Below, piece after piece: positions 49,362-59,423 of a stretch of DNA of 64,000 bases (position 1 is its first letter; every line of letters starts with the position of its first letter). The DNA lies in assembly GCF_964036645.1 (NCBI RefSeq), contig NZ_OZ038525.1:2378501-2442500 (forward strand). The letters run 5' to 3'. This DNA is from Tenacibaculum sp. 190524A02b (GTDB lineage Bacteria; Bacteroidota; Bacteroidia; Flavobacteriales; Flavobacteriaceae). The translations under genes and the position numbers were made by a program. Below the pieces are notes generated by a model. That model was given only the letters and a program-made list of their open reading frames with translations, was not told the DNA's origin and did no database searches.

Positions 49362-49883
49362 TTATCCGTTAAATACTTTCTCTAAAGAAATACCTCTTTG
49401 CTTAGCTATTGTTTCAGCACTACGTAATTGTAATAAAGCGTCAAAAGTAGCTTTTACAACATTGTGAGGGTTTGATGATCCTTGAGACTTTGATAATACG
49501 TCTTTTATACCTACAGATTCTAATACAGAACGAACTGCACCACCTGCTATAACTCCTGTACCATGAGATGCTGGTTTGATGAATACTTTTGCACCACCAA
49601 ACTTACCTTTTTGCTCATGAGGTAATGTTCCGTCTAATATAGGAATACGAACTAAGTTTTTCTTAGCATCTTCCACTGCTTTTGCTATTGCAGAAGAAAC
49701 ATCCTTAGATTTTCCTAAACCGTGTCCAACAACACCGTTACCATCACCAACAACAACAATTGCAGAGAAACCAAATGCTCTACCTCCTTTTGTTACTTTA
49801 GTAACACGTTGAACTCCTACTAATTTATCTACAAGCTCTAATCCGCTTGGTTTTACTCTTTCTACGTTTTTATATCCTAACAT
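49362..49883 (-). CDS. rpsE: 30S ribosomal protein S5
   Basis: 173 residues: dsRNA-binding-like domain ([39 protein letters not shown]) and C-terminal domain ([35 protein letters not shown]). Standard length. Confidence 0.98.
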   Translation of the reverse strand: MLGYKNVERVKPSGLELVDKLVGVQRVTKVTKGGRAFGFSAIVVVGDGNGVVGHGLGKSKDVSSAIAKAVEDAKKNLVRIPILDGTLPHEQKGKFGGAKVFIKPASHGTGVIAGGAVRSVLESVGIKDVLSKSQGSSNPHNVVKATFDALLQLRSAETIAKQRGISLEKVFNG

Positions 49884-49894
49884 AATATAATTTC

Positions 49895-50245
49895 TTAAAA
49901 TTTTAAACCAGCTTCTCTTGCAGCATCTGCCAATACTTTTACTCTACCGTGATATAAATATCCATTACGATCAAAAGCAACAGTTTCTACGCCAGCCTTA
50001 GAAGCTTTTTCTGCGATAGCCTTTCCTACAGCCGTAGCAGCTTCTGCTTTAGAACCAGATGTAATATTTTTATCTCTTGATGAAGCTGATGCAAGTGTTA
50101 CTCCAGCAACATCATCTATAATTTGAGCATAGATTTCTTTGTTACTTCTAAAAACTGATAATCTAGGTTTTTCAGATGTTCCTGTAACAATCTTTCTAAT
50201 TCTATACTTAATACGTTGTCTTCTTTCAAGCTTTGATAATGCCAT
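49895..50245 (-). CDS. rplR: 50S ribosomal protein L18
   Basis: 116 residues that bind 5S r[41 protein letters not shown], and the conserved ending [20 protein letters not shown]. Normal length and place. Confidence 0.98.
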   Translation of the reverse strand: MALSKLERRQRIKYRIRKIVTGTSEKPRLSVFRSNKEIYAQIIDDVAGVTLASASSRDKNITSGSKAEAATAVGKAIAEKASKAGVETVAFDRNGYLYHGRVKVLADAAREAGLKF

Positions 50246-50264
50246 AATAATATTTTCTTATCTA

Positions 50265-50810
50265 TTATGCAGATTTACCTGCTTTTCTTCTTAATACTTC
50301 TCCTACAAACTTGATTCCTTTTCCTTTATAAGGCTCTGGCTTACGGAATGAACGAATCTTCGCTGCTACTTGACCAACTAATTGCTTGTCATGTGAAGTT
50401 AATTTAACGATTGGATTTTTACCTTTTTCAGATATAGTCTCAACCTTAACTTCCGGAGCTAAATTTAAAACAATGTTATGAGAAAAACCTAAAGCTAAAT
50501 CTAATTTTTGACCTTGGTTAGATGCTCTATAACCTACACCTACTAATTCTAGTTCTTTAGTATAACCTTTACTTACTCCTTCAACCATATTATTGATTAA
50601 AGCACGGTATAAACCATGTGCAGCTCTGTGTTCTTTACTATCTGATGGTCTTTCTAATGTTAAAGTACCATCCTCAATTTTCAAAGAAATTCCAGAAGTT
50701 AACTTTTGAGTTAACTCTCCTAACTTTCCTTTAACTGTAACCACGTTATCGTTTACTTTTACTTCAACACCTTGTGGCAATGCGATTGGATTTTTTCCTA
50801 TTCTACTCAT
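50265..50810 (-). CDS. rplF: 50S ribosomal protein L6
   Basis: 181 residues of two L6 repeats: SRIGKNPIALPQGVEVKVND at the N terminus and, in the second repeat, GQVAAKIRSFRKPEPYKGKG and KFVGEVLRRKAGKSA. Standard. Confidence 0.98.
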   Translation of the reverse strand: MSRIGKNPIALPQGVEVKVNDNVVTVKGKLGELTQKLTSGISLKIEDGTLTLERPSDSKEHRAAHGLYRALINNMVEGVSKGYTKELELVGVGYRASNQGQKLDLALGFSHNIVLNLAPEVKVETISEKGKNPIVKLTSHDKQLVGQVAAKIRSFRKPEPYKGKGIKFVGEVLRRKAGKSA

Positions 50811-50825
50811 TTCTACAAACTGTTT

Positions 50826-51224
50826 TTAATAAACGTAACATAATACTTCGCCTCCTACGTTTTCTTGACGTGCTTTCTTGTTAGTCATCACACCTTTTGA
50901 TGTAGAAACAATAGCAATTCCAAGACCGTTTAATACTCTTGGCATTTCTTTAGCTCCCACATACTTACGTAAACCTGGAGTTGAAACTCTTTGAATTTTT
51001 CTGATAACTGACTCTCTCGTCTCTCTATCGTACTTTAAAGCTATCTTGATACTTCCTTGTACAGAATCATCATTAAATTGATAACTTAAAATGTACCCTT
51101 GATCGAACAAAATTTTAGTCATCTCCTTCTTCAGCTTTGAAGCTGGAACTTCCACTACTCTGTGACCTGCACCGATAGCATTTCTCACTCGAGTTAGAAA
51201 ATCCGCGATTGGATCTGTGTACAT
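50826..51224 (-). CDS. rpsH: 30S ribosomal protein S8
   Basis: 132 residues: YTDPIADFLTRVRNAIGAGH at the N terminus and GIAIVSTSKGVMTNKKARQE near the C terminus. It is the first ribosomal gene after the inserted LytTR/acyltransferase module, so it now heads its own transcription unit with a consensus promoter at 51417-51445 and a leader of nearly 190 nt. Confidence 0.98.
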   Translation of the reverse strand: MYTDPIADFLTRVRNAIGAGHRVVEVPASKLKKEMTKILFDQGYILSYQFNDDSVQGSIKIALKYDRETRESVIRKIQRVSTPGLRKYVGAKEMPRVLNGLGIAIVSTSKGVMTNKKARQENVGGEVLCYVY

Positions 51225-51243
51225 AATTAATTAATTTGCGGTT

Positions 51244-51349
51244 TTGGTTTTTAGTAATTCAGTATTAATTATATTATAATTACTAAACCTGAAACCAGTT
51301 AATATTCACTTTTTGCTTTTTGCGGTTCTATTATACTCCAAAAACCAAG
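51244..51349 (-). promoter_or_regulatory. Structured leader upstream of rpsH
   Basis: Within the 349-nt gene-free stretch 51225-51573, the sequence 51338-51348 can pair with 51244-51254 (11 bp, one G-U), enclosing a second 8-bp stem (51252-51259 with 51278-51285; the two overlap by three bases, so they may be alternatives). Candidate autoregulatory leader for the downstream spc genes. Confidence 0.45.
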
Positions 51350-51416
51350 AGCAAAAACATAATTCCTGCCTTGATTTCTTAATTTAGATATAAAATAGCC
51401 TATAAAAAACAGAGTG

Positions 51417-51445
51417 CAAATATACATAAACTTTTCGAAAATCAA
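51417..51445 (-). promoter_or_regulatory. Promoter of the rpsH-distal ribosomal genes
   Basis: Minus-strand TTG, 18 nt, TATATTTG: consensus Bacteroidota promoter between the acyltransferase gene and rpsH. It would supply transcription to rpsH and onward independently of the rpsN side. Confidence 0.88.
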
Positions 51446-51573
51446 ATGTTTTTAGTAATTATCATTTTGAGTCTTAATTTATTGTCTTTTTTAACTCTTA
51501 TAATGTTTTACCATTTCATACTTTTTAGTGTACTTAAATGAACATCTATAAACTACTATATTATATCATTAAT

Positions 51574-52683
51574 TTAGAAGCTCTTAGTTCTCATTCCAAA
51601 TAAAAACCTAAAAAAGTTCAAGCGAGAAATAATAAAATAATAAATTAAAAAGATAACCAATAATGAACTAAATAGTAGTAAATTTACTTTTATAAAGATG
51701 CTTGAATTAATTTGTATTACATAGTATCCTATAGCAATTATTACTGTTTGATGTAGTATATAAAATGGATATGCACTTTCATTTAGTTTTCCTAATACAT
51801 AACTAGGTTTATTTAAATATTGTTGAGCATACCCCAAAACAGTAGTGATAACTGACCAACTAACCAATGCACAAACTAGATACCATAGTCGCCATCTATT
51901 TTTTAAGTTTAAATATGGTTCAATATTTTCTTCTGGTATTAGGTAATAAAAATAAAATAATAGACTAAAAAATAATGTTATCATCAAATTTCGTTTTCTA
52001 TTAATCTTTATCAACTTCCATAAAACATTGTTTGTTGCTATAATAATGCCTCCTGTAAAAAAGAAACTATAATACAATGTAGATGAAAGGTTTAAAAAAC
52101 TTTTTGAATTGCTAGGAAAGTAGTCCTTACTAATAACTCGAATAAGAACCAATACAATACACCAAGATATAACTCCTGTTTGTTTTGAAAATCTTTCTAT
52201 ATATTTTTTTACGACTTTACTTTTAGAAGATCTAAGAAAAAGTATGAATGGTATAAAAGTTAAAGAAGTGTAAAACAAATTTTCTATAAACCATAAATGG
52301 TTTACTTTTAACTTAGAAACTAGATAAGGATAAGACTCAATGAATGATTGAAAGTCCTCTATATTCTCATAATAAACTTGAAAAGGCACTATAAAGATTA
52401 CTCCAAAAACAAGAGGGATTAAAAGTCTTTTGCACCTTTCTTTTATAAAACTTTTCCAACTTCTTTTAGAAAAAGCAAAAACTGTCCCAACTCCAGAAAT
52501 TAAAAATAATATTGGTAATCTAAACTGTTCAAAATACACCATAATATCATCTAACAGTTTACTATGTTCATCATTCATTATATGAAAATCATCTCCATTA
52601 AATGGCATAAATACATGATGTAAAAAAACAGCTAAAACTGATATAACCCTTAACCAATCTAAATCGTAACGTCTTGTTTTCAT
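51574..52683 (-). CDS. Acyltransferase 3 family membrane protein
   Basis: 369 residues with about ten membrane segments. The N terminus RRYDLDWLRVISVLAVFLHH contains the family Arg/Asp-Trp-Leu-Arg pattern and catalytic-type His; PILFLISGVGTVFAF and the late AYPFYILHQTVIIAIGYYV are also typical. These proteins O-acylate cell-surface glycans or small molecules at the inner membrane. I start at MKTRRYDLDW (52683); the frame extends upstream to 52770 but that part (SSKSYYKIIQVLVLLKILN) does not belong to the family. It follows the LytTR regulator by 111 nt and lies inside the ribosomal operon. Confidence 0.85.
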   Translation of the reverse strand: MKTRRYDLDWLRVISVLAVFLHHVFMPFNGDDFHIMNDEHSKLLDDIMVYFEQFRLPILFLISGVGTVFAFSKRSWKSFIKERCKRLLIPLVFGVIFIVPFQVYYENIEDFQSFIESYPYLVSKLKVNHLWFIENLFYTSLTFIPFILFLRSSKSKVVKKYIERFSKQTGVISWCIVLVLIRVISKDYFPSNSKSFLNLSSTLYYSFFFTGGIIIATNNVLWKLIKINRKRNLMITLFFSLLFYFYYLIPEENIEPYLNLKNRWRLWYLVCALVSWSVITTVLGYAQQYLNKPSYVLGKLNESAYPFYILHQTVIIAIGYYVIQINSSIFIKVNLLLFSSLLVIFLIYYFIISRLNFFRFLFGMRTKSF

Positions 52684-52794
52684 TATTAAATTCCTATTTA
52701 AAATTTTCAACAAAACTAAAACTTGGATTATCTTATAATAAGATTTAGAGCTATTTGTGACAAATGACATTCAATATGTTATCAATAACAAACA

Positions 52795-53655
52795 TTATGA
52801 CAAACCTCTCAATCTATTCTCAAAATTTTCAATCATTGTTCTTGATACAGGTACTATAACATCGGAATTTTCTACAATTAATTTATAACCTTGCGCATTT
52901 CCTTTTATCGTAGTTATATATTTAAGGTTTATTAAATAAGACCTATGCGTTTTAATAATAAAATTATAATCTCTTAATTGATTTTCTAAGCTTTTAATAG
53001 TTATTCTTTTTAAAAGAATTGTTTCATCTTTAAAATAAAATTCAATGTAGTTTTTATCTGACTTAGCAAATATGAAGTTCTTTATATCTAAACTAAAATC
53101 ATCGGACTTAACTTGTGTCTTTATATGTATTCTAGAACTATATTTATCAACATTATTTCTTCCTGATATAGTTTTTATTCTTTTACCTCTACTTTCATAA
53201 AAGTTGATTAATCTTTGGATATTTATTGATGTTATAACAAAAATTAATAAGCTACCTACTAATACAGTATTTCTAATTTCTTCATATAAATACCTAAAAG
53301 ACCAATTATCATTTTTGGCATAAATAAAATCCCTAATTAAAAACTGAAATACACCTATTATAATTAACACCATTATGAGGAAAATAAATTCATTTTTTAC
53401 TTTCCACACCTGATTTTCTTTTCTAAAACTATTTAAAATAAATGCTGCAGTTATAAATATTACGAAAGACAATAAAGCGTGTATAAAAGAAATGGTAAAA
53501 TAACTAAACTTTAACTCCTTAAAATTAACTTCAAACGGCTCAAATAAAACACTAAACAAAGTCGATAATAAGAGAATTATTCCCCCTATTAAAAATGCTA
53601 TTTTAGGCTTGTAGTAAAATGGATACTCACTGTTTAAATACCTTTTCATATTCAT
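52795..53655 (-). CDS. Membrane-anchored LytTR transcriptional regulator
   Basis: 286 residues. Four membrane segments occupy about residues 17-155 (IAFLIGGIILLLSTLFSVLF, FIHALLSFVIFITAAFIL, EFIFLIMVLIIIGVFQFLI, TVLVGSLLIFVITSI). A LytTR DNA-binding domain follows (about 190-286: NFIFAKSDKNYIEFYF, LLKRITIKSLENQLRDYNF, KTHRSYLINLKYITTIKG). There is no response-receiver domain, so this is a one-component, membrane-bound regulator. It precedes the acyltransferase gene and probably controls it. Position between rpsN and rpsH is anomalous. Confidence 0.88.
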   Translation of the reverse strand: MNMKRYLNSEYPFYYKPKIAFLIGGIILLLSTLFSVLFEPFEVNFKELKFSYFTISFIHALLSFVIFITAAFILNSFRKENQVWKVKNEFIFLIMVLIIIGVFQFLIRDFIYAKNDNWSFRYLYEEIRNTVLVGSLLIFVITSINIQRLINFYESRGKRIKTISGRNNVDKYSSRIHIKTQVKSDDFSLDIKNFIFAKSDKNYIEFYFKDETILLKRITIKSLENQLRDYNFIIKTHRSYLINLKYITTIKGNAQGYKLIVENSDVIVPVSRTMIENFENRLRGLS

Positions 53656-53723
53656 AAATTATCAGTTCTAAAAAATGTGCTATTATAGAAAATTTGTGAG
53701 TCTTTATTTTATTTTTTAACAAT

Positions 53724-53759
53724 AAAAAAGTCCACACTTTTAAAAGTATGGACTTTTTA
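53724..53759 (-). terminator. Terminator after rpsN
   Basis: Long hairpin aaaaagtccacactttt / aaaagtatggacttttt (one wobble) with T runs, 19 nt after the rpsN stop on the minus strand. It should stop most transcription from the S10 side before the inserted module. Confidence 0.85.
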
Positions 53760-53776
53760 TATTCTGGAATATTTGA

Positions 53777-54046
53777 CTACCAGCTTGCTTTCTTAACACC
53801 AGGGATTAATCCTTGGTTAGCCATTTCACGGAATGTAACACGTGAAATACCAAACTGACGCATATATCCTTTAGGACGTCCTGTTAATTTACAACGGTTA
53901 TGCATTCTGATTGGAGAAGCATTCTTAGGTAACTTTTGTAATGCTTCATAGTCTCCAGCTTCTTTTAAAGCTTTTCTCTTTTCTGCATACTTCGCCACCA
54001 TTTTAGCTCTTTTGCGCTCACGCGCTTTCATTGATTCTTTAGCCAT
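53777..54046 (-). CDS. rpsN: 30S ribosomal protein S14 (zinc-free form)
   Basis: 89 residues: [40 protein letters not shown] and [20 protein letters not shown]. Long C-minus type lacking the four zinc cysteines (one Cys only). It is now the last gene of the upstream half of the split spc operon and is followed by a strong terminator. Confidence 0.97.
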   Translation of the reverse strand: MAKESMKARERKRAKMVAKYAEKRKALKEAGDYEALQKLPKNASPIRMHNRCKLTGRPKGYMRQFGISRVTFREMANQGLIPGVKKASW

Positions 54047-54050
54047 CTTA

Positions 54051-54602
54051 TTAATTCTTTTTAAATGGTAAACCTAATTCTCCTAATAATGACTTAGCTT
54101 CTTTATCAGTGTTCGCAGATGTTACAAAAGTAATATCCATACCACTAATTTTCTTCACTTGGTCAATATTAATTTCTGGGTAGATGATTTGTTCAGTAAT
54201 ACCTAAATTGTAGTTACCTCTACCATCAAAACCATTCGCTTTAATTCCGTTAAAATCTCTTACACGTGGCAATGAAGCTGTAATCAATCTATCTAAAAAT
54301 TCATACATCTTATCACCTCTTAACGTAACTTTAGCACCAATTGGCATTCCTTTACGTAATTTGAAGTTTGCAACGTCTTTTTTAGATATTGTTGATATTG
54401 CTTTTTGACCAGTAATAGTTGTTAACTCATCAACAGCGTATTCAATTAACTTCTTATCAGCAATAGCAGCACCTACACCTTTACTTACAACTATTTTTTG
54501 TAATTTAGGCACTTGCATTACGTTTGCATAACCGAATTCTTCAGTAAGAGCTTTAATTACTCTGCTCTTGTACTCTTCTTTTAATCTTGGTACGTAACTC
54601 AT
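54051..54602 (-). CDS. rplE: 50S ribosomal protein L5
   Basis: 183 residues binding 5S r[63 protein letters not shown], and the ending [12 protein letters not shown]. Two nt from the rplX stop. Confidence 0.98.
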   Translation of the reverse strand: MSYVPRLKEEYKSRVIKALTEEFGYANVMQVPKLQKIVVSKGVGAAIADKKLIEYAVDELTTITGQKAISTISKKDVANFKLRKGMPIGAKVTLRGDKMYEFLDRLITASLPRVRDFNGIKANGFDGRGNYNLGITEQIIYPEINIDQVKKISGMDITFVTSANTDKEAKSLLGELGLPFKKN

Positions 54603-54604
54603 GG

Positions 54605-54913
54605 TTATATTGCTTTATCTGATTTTTTTGAAAATCTAACTTTCTTATCTCCTTCTACTTTATAACCAACTCTTACTGCTTCACCATTTTCTACTAAAGC
54701 TACGTTTGATATGTGTAATGGAGCCTCTTTCTCTACGATTCCACCTTGTGGATTAGTTGCTGAAGGCTTAGTATGTTTCTTTACCTTATTAACACCTTCA
54801 ACTAGAACTCTATCTTTATCTTTAAGGATTTTTAAAACTTTACCCTCAGATCCTTTGTGATCTCCTGCTATTACTTTAACAGTATCTCCCGATTTAATTT
54901 TAAATTTCTTCAT
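54605..54913 (-). CDS. rplX: 50S ribosomal protein L24
   Basis: 102-residue KOW-domain protein: [20 protein letters not shown] at the N terminus, [35 protein letters not shown]. Assembly initiator of the large subunit. Standard. Confidence 0.98.
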   Translation of the reverse strand: MKKFKIKSGDTVKVIAGDHKGSEGKVLKILKDKDRVLVEGVNKVKKHTKPSATNPQGGIVEKEAPLHISNVALVENGEAVRVGYKVEGDKKVRFSKKSDKAI

Positions 54914-54927
54914 TTTAAAACCTGATT

Positions 54928-55296
54928 TTATAACACCTCAGGTGCTAATGATACTATTTTCATAAATTGTTTCTCACGTAATTCACGAGCCACAGGACCA
55001 AATACACGTGTACCTCTCATCTCTTCTGATGGATTTAATAATACACAAGCATTGTCATCAAATCTGATATATGAACCGTCTTTACGTCTAACTTCTTTCT
55101 TAGTACGAACAACAACTGCACGAGATACTTGACCTTTCTTTACAGTTCCGTTTGGAGTTGCAGACTTAACCGTTACTACGATTTTATCTCCAACGCTAGC
55201 GTAACGCTTTTTTGTTCCTCCTAAAACTCTAATCACTAAAACCTCTTTAGCTCCAGTGTTGTCTGCTACTTTTAATCTTGATTCTGTTTGTAACAT
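54928..55296 (-). CDS. rplN: 50S ribosomal protein L14
   Basis: 122 residues: [40 protein letters not shown]. Standard length, between rpsQ and rplX. Confidence 0.98.
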   Translation of the reverse strand: MLQTESRLKVADNTGAKEVLVIRVLGGTKKRYASVGDKIVVTVKSATPNGTVKKGQVSRAVVVRTKKEVRRKDGSYIRFDDNACVLLNPSEEMRGTRVFGPVARELREKQFMKIVSLAPEVL

Positions 55297-55297
55297 A

Positions 55298-55555
55298 TTA
55301 TTTAGCTCTTTCTAGGATTTCTACTAATCTCCAACGCTTTGACTTACTTAATGGACGTGTTTCCATTATTCTAACAGTATCGCCTTCGTTGCAGTCGTTA
55401 TTCTCGTCATGTGCAACGTACTTTTTCGTTTTTACAACGAATTTTCCGTACATTGGGTGCTTTACTTTCTTTACCTCGCTAACAACAATAGATTTCTCCA
55501 TCTTGTTACTAGATACAACACCTATTCTCTCTTTTCTAAGATTTCTTTTTTCCAT
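55298..55555 (-). CDS. rpsQ: 30S ribosomal protein S17
   Basis: 85-residue OB-fold protein: [60 protein letters not shown]. One nt from rplN. Confidence 0.98.
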   Translation of the reverse strand: MEKRNLRKERIGVVSSNKMEKSIVVSEVKKVKHPMYGKFVVKTKKYVAHDENNDCNEGDTVRIMETRPLSKSKRWRLVEILERAK

Positions 55556-55573
55556 CTTTAAAACTGACTAGAA

Positions 55574-55765
55574 TTATTGTAATTCTCTTTTGGTTAATTC
55601 TGTAGCTAATCTAGCTACAGTTCTTCTTAAGCTACGTAACTCTAATGGGTTTTCCAAAGGAGTTATGGCGTGAGCCATCTTAAGATCCGTATAATTTTTC
55701 TTCAACGCCCCTAGCTTTTCCTGTAAGTCAGCTGTTGATAATTCTTTAATTTCTGATTGTTTCAT
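55574..55765 (-). CDS. rpmC: 50S ribosomal protein L29
   Basis: 63 residues: MKQSEIKELSTADLQEKLGA, ending LRRTVARLATELTKRELQ. Two-helix protein near the exit tunnel. Usual place between rplP and rpsQ. Confidence 0.97.
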   Translation of the reverse strand: MKQSEIKELSTADLQEKLGALKKNYTDLKMAHAITPLENPLELRSLRRTVARLATELTKRELQ

Positions 55766-55777
55766 ATCTAATTAGAA

Positions 55778-56209
55778 TTAAGCGTTATAATCAAAATCTC
55801 TAGCTATTATAAACTTCGTTTTTACTGGAAGTTTTTGAGCTGCTAAACGTAAGGCTTCTTTTGCTACTTCCATTGGCACTCCACCAACTTCAAACAAAAT
55901 TCTACCTGGTTTTACTACTGCTACGAAATGATCTGGTGCTCCTTTACCTTTACCCATACGTACCTCTAAAGGCTTTTTAGTAATTGGCTTGTCTGGGAAA
56001 ATTTTAATCCAAAGTTGCCCCTCTCTTTTCATATAACGAGTTGCCGCAATACGAGCTGCTTCAATTTGGCGAGATGTTAGTAAGTTCTGGTCTAAAGATT
56101 TGATTCCAAACATTCCGTTTGAAAGCTGAGTTCCTCTTCCAGAGTTACCACTCATATTACCCTTGCCCTTCTGAACTCTACGGAATTTTACTCTTTTTGG
56201 CTGTAACAT
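55778..56209 (-). CDS. rplP: 50S ribosomal protein L16
   Basis: 143 residues: [60 protein letters not shown]. Standard. Confidence 0.98.
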   Translation of the reverse strand: MLQPKRVKFRRVQKGKGNMSGNSGRGTQLSNGMFGIKSLDQNLLTSRQIEAARIAATRYMKREGQLWIKIFPDKPITKKPLEVRMGKGKGAPDHFVAVVKPGRILFEVGGVPMEVAKEALRLAAQKLPVKTKFIIARDFDYNA

Positions 56210-56228
56210 GTCTAATTTCTTTTAAAAA

Positions 56229-56948
56229 TTATTTTCTTCTGCGAGGTTGACGTTTTCCTCCTCCTTTATTATTTGAATTACCTTTTTGCTTAGATAATCC
56301 TACTAATGGAGATAGTTCACGCTTACCATAAACCTCACCTTTCATAATCCATACTTTAACACCGATTCTACCGTATGTAGTATGTGATTCAACAAGTGCA
56401 TAATCGATGTCTGCTCTAAAAGTAGATAGAGGAATTCTACCTTCTTTATAATGCTCAGAACGCGCCATCTCTGCTCCGTTTAAACGTCCAGATAATTGCA
56501 CCTTAATTCCTTCAGCATTCATTCTCATTGCAGCAGCAATAGCCATTTTAGTAGCACGCTTGTAAGAAATTCTGTTTTCGATTTGACGTGCAATACTTGC
56601 AGCTACTAATTTAGCATCTAATTCAGGACGCTTAATTTCGAAAATATTAATTTGAACTTCTTTACCTGTAATTTTTTTAAGCTCTTCTTTTAACTTGTCT
56701 ACCTCTTGACCTCCTTTACCAATAATGATACCTGGACGTGCTGTAGTGATAGTAACGGTTACAAGTTTTAAAGTACGCTCGATAATTACACGAGAAACAC
56801 TTGCTTTAGATAATCTAGCATATAAATACTTTCTTATCTTATCGTCTTCAGCAATCTTATCTCCGTAGTCATTTCCACCATACCAGTTAGATTCCCATCC
56901 TCTGATGATTCCTAAACGATTTCCTATTGGATTTGTTTTTTGTCCCAT
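56229..56948 (-). CDS. rpsC: 30S ribosomal protein S3
   Basis: 239 residues: [22 protein letters not shown] domain GXXG region [20 protein letters not shown], and C-terminal domain [41 protein letters not shown] Lys/Arg/Gly tail ([14 protein letters not shown]) follows. Confidence 0.98.
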   Translation of the reverse strand: MGQKTNPIGNRLGIIRGWESNWYGGNDYGDKIAEDDKIRKYLYARLSKASVSRVIIERTLKLVTVTITTARPGIIIGKGGQEVDKLKEELKKITGKEVQINIFEIKRPELDAKLVAASIARQIENRISYKRATKMAIAAAMRMNAEGIKVQLSGRLNGAEMARSEHYKEGRIPLSTFRADIDYALVESHTTYGRIGVKVWIMKGEVYGKRELSPLVGLSKQKGNSNNKGGGKRQPRRRK

Positions 56949-56959
56949 TTCTACTTTGA

Positions 56960-57364
56960 TTAATTACTGTTATTTTTAGCTCCTAACTCTAAAGTTACGT
57001 GATTAGAACGTTTTCTAATTCTATGCGCACGCCCTTGTGGAGCTGGTCTTAATCTTTTTAACATCCCTGCGCTATCTACACAGATTGATTTTACAAATAA
57101 CCCAGCGTCTTCAATACTTGCATCTTCGTTTTTAGCTTGCCAGTTAGCAATAGCTGATAATAATAACTTTTCTAAGTTACGAGATGCTTCTTTTGGGCTG
57201 AATTTTAAGATTTGTAAAGCTTTTTCAACCTCTACTCCTCTTACTAAGTCTGCTACCAAGCGCATTTTTCTTGGTGATGTAGGACAGTTAGTAAGCTTTG
57301 CGAAAGCTCTTTGCTTTCTAGCTTCCTTTAACTGCGTTGCCATTTTATGTTTACGACTTCCCAT
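56960..57364 (-). CDS. rplV: 50S ribosomal protein L22
   Basis: 134 residues: [40 protein letters not shown], and the tunnel-loop region [20 protein letters not shown]. The start is either M1 or the in-frame Met at residue 8 ([10 protein letters not shown]); the longer form is retained. Confidence 0.96.
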   Translation of the reverse strand: MGSRKHKMATQLKEARKQRAFAKLTNCPTSPRKMRLVADLVRGVEVEKALQILKFSPKEASRNLEKLLLSAIANWQAKNEDASIEDAGLFVKSICVDSAGMLKRLRPAPQGRAHRIRKRSNHVTLELGAKNNSN

Positions 57365-57373
57365 AATTTCCTA

Positions 57374-57652
57374 CTATTTTTTACCTTTATTTTTTGCACC
57401 TGCGTGTCCACGGAATGAACGTGTTGGTGAAAATTCTCCTAATTTATGACCTACCATGTTTTCAGTAACGTAAACTGGTACAAACTGACGTCCATTATGA
57501 ACAGCAATTGTTTGACCTACGAAATCAGGAGTAATCATACTTGCTCTAGACCAAGTTTTGATAACTGATTTACTACCAGATTCAACGTTAGCTAACACTT
57601 TTTTCTCTAACTTATAGTGAACGTAAGGTCCTTTTTTTAATGATCTTGCCAT
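57374..57652 (-). CDS. rpsS: 30S ribosomal protein S19
   Basis: 92 residues: [60 protein letters not shown]. Standard. Confidence 0.98.
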   Translation of the reverse strand: MARSLKKGPYVHYKLEKKVLANVESGSKSVIKTWSRASMITPDFVGQTIAVHNGRQFVPVYVTENMVGHKLGEFSPTRSFRGHAGAKNKGKK

Positions 57653-57658
57653 GATTTA

Positions 57659-58483
57659 TTATTTCTTTCTACGTTCTATAATATACTTGTTACTAGCTTT
57701 TGTTTTAGATCTAGTCTTAAATCCTTTAGCTGGAATACCGTTTCTAGATCTTGGGTGACCTCCTGAAGAACGTCCTTCACCACCACCCATTGGGTGATCA
57801 ACTGGGTTCATTCTTACAGCGTTAGTTCTTGGTCTTCTACCTAACCATCTACTTCTACCTGCTTTACCTGAAACTAATAACTGGTGATCTGAGTTAGATA
57901 CAACTCCTACAGTAGCTTTACAAGTTAATAAGATTAACCTTGTTTCACCTGAAGGTAATTTTACAGTAGCGTACTTACCATCTCTTGCCATTAATTGCGC
58001 AAAAGATCCAGCTGAACGAGCCATAACTGCTCCTTGACCTGGGTGTAATTCGATACATGATATAGTAGTTCCTAAAGGAATATCGCTTAAGTACATAGCA
58101 TTTCCAACATCTGGAGTAGCTTCTTTACCTGAAACGATTTTTTGTCCTACTTTTAATCCGTTTTGTGCAATTACATAACGTTTTTCTCCATCAGCATAAA
58201 CTACTAATGCAATAAATGCAGTACGATTTGGATCATACTCAATAGTTTTTACTGTTGCAGGGATACCTTCTTTATTTCTTTTGAAATCAATAATACGGTA
58301 TTTTTGCTTATGACCTCCTCCTATGTTACGAGTAGTCATTCTTCCCTGATTGTTTCGACCTCCAGATCGTTTTTTCGGAGCTAATAATGATTTCTCCGGC
58401 TTATCAGTAGTAATGGTGTCGAACCCATTTACAACTCTAAAACGCTGACCTGGTGTTATTGGTTTTAATTTTCTAACTGACAT
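57659..58483 (-). CDS. rplB: 50S ribosomal protein L2
   Basis: 274 residues: [40 protein letters not shown], and the peptidyl-transferase-associated C-terminal [20 protein letters not shown] (containing the key His). Standard length. Confidence 0.98.
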   Translation of the reverse strand: MSVRKLKPITPGQRFRVVNGFDTITTDKPEKSLLAPKKRSGGRNNQGRMTTRNIGGGHKQKYRIIDFKRNKEGIPATVKTIEYDPNRTAFIALVVYADGEKRYVIAQNGLKVGQKIVSGKEATPDVGNAMYLSDIPLGTTISCIELHPGQGAVMARSAGSFAQLMARDGKYATVKLPSGETRLILLTCKATVGVVSNSDHQLLVSGKAGRSRWLGRRPRTNAVRMNPVDHPMGGGEGRSSGGHPRSRNGIPAKGFKTRSKTKASNKYIIERRKK

Positions 58484-58494
58484 TCTGTCTTTTC

Positions 58495-58785
58495 TTAAAG
58501 ATTGTTATAAAAATCAATTGTTTCACCTTCTGCTAACTGTACAATTGCTTTCTTGTAACCACTAGTTAATCCAGAAACTAAACCTTTTTTAGTGTATTTA
58601 GTTTTTCTTTCTGCTGGATGATTCATAGTTCTTACAGAGTCAACTGCTACACCATAAGCTGCTTCAACAGCACCTTTGATTTCTAATTTGTTAGCTCTTT
58701 TATTTACAACAAATGCATAACGATTAAATACTTCGCTATCGTTTGTAGCTTTTTCCGTAATAATAGGTTTAATTAAAATACTCAT
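58495..58785 (-). CDS. rplW: 50S ribosomal protein L23
   Basis: 96 residues: [59 protein letters not shown]. Exit-tunnel docking site for trigger factor and SRP. Confidence 0.97.
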   Translation of the reverse strand: MSILIKPIITEKATNDSEVFNRYAFVVNKRANKLEIKGAVEAAYGVAVDSVRTMNHPAERKTKYTKKGLVSGLTSGYKKAIVQLAEGETIDFYNNL

Positions 58786-58793
58786 TTCCTAGC

Positions 58794-59423
58794 CTATTTA
58801 CTTAAATTAGATTCAATTCCTTCTAAAGAGCTTTCAGCTATTACAATTTTATTTGCATTTAACACATTGTATGTGTTTATTCCTGAAGCACCTACTACTT
58901 TAGATTTTTTTAAGTTACGAGAAGATAAGTAAACATTTTTACTTTCATTACCTAAAACAAATAATGACTTCTTTGTATCTAATTCTAAAGCTTTTAATAC
59001 ATTAATAAATTCTTTAGTTTTTGGAGCTTCAAAATTGAAATCTTCAACAACTACTAAATTATTATCTTTTGCTTGAATACTCAAAGCTGACTTACGAGCT
59101 AAGCGCTTTAAGTTTTTGTTTAATTTGAAAGAATAACTTCTTGGTCTTGGACCGAAGATACGTCCACCACCTCTAAAAACTGGAGACTTGATACTTCCAG
59201 CACGTGCAGTACCTGTACCTTTTTGCTTTTTAATCTTTCTTGTACTACCAGTTATTTCAGCTCTTTCTTTAGCTTTGTGAGTTCCTTGTCTTTGATTAGC
59301 CAAATATTGCTTTACATCTAAATAGATTGCATGATCATTTGGCTCAATACCGAATACTTCGCTAGAAAGTTCAACTTTTCTACCAGTATCTTTTCCTGTA
59401 ATATCTAATACTGCTACTTTCAT
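58794..59423 (-). CDS. rplD: 50S ribosomal protein L4
   Basis: 209 residues: tunnel-loop region [20 protein letters not shown] and [20 protein letters not shown], then [20 protein letters not shown]. Its start overlaps the rplC stop by one base. In E. coli L4 is the S10-operon autoregulator; whether it acts on the rplC leader here is unknown. Confidence 0.98.
   Translation of the reverse strand: MKVAVLDITGKDTGRKVELSSEVFGIEPNDHAIYLDVKQYLANQRQGTHKAKERAEITGSTRKIKKQKGTGTARAGSIKSPVFRGGGRIFGPRPRSYSFKLNKNLKRLARKSALSIQAKDNNLVVVEDFNFEAPKTKEFINVLKALELDTKKSLFVLGNESKNVYLSSRNLKKSKVVGASGINTYNVLNANKIVIAESSLEGIESNLSK

Noticed and set aside
51574..53655. Integrated mobile element carrying the LytTR and acyltransferase genes
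   Set aside because: No transposase, integrase, terminal inverted repeats or target duplication was found at the boundaries; insertion is inferred only from broken gene order.
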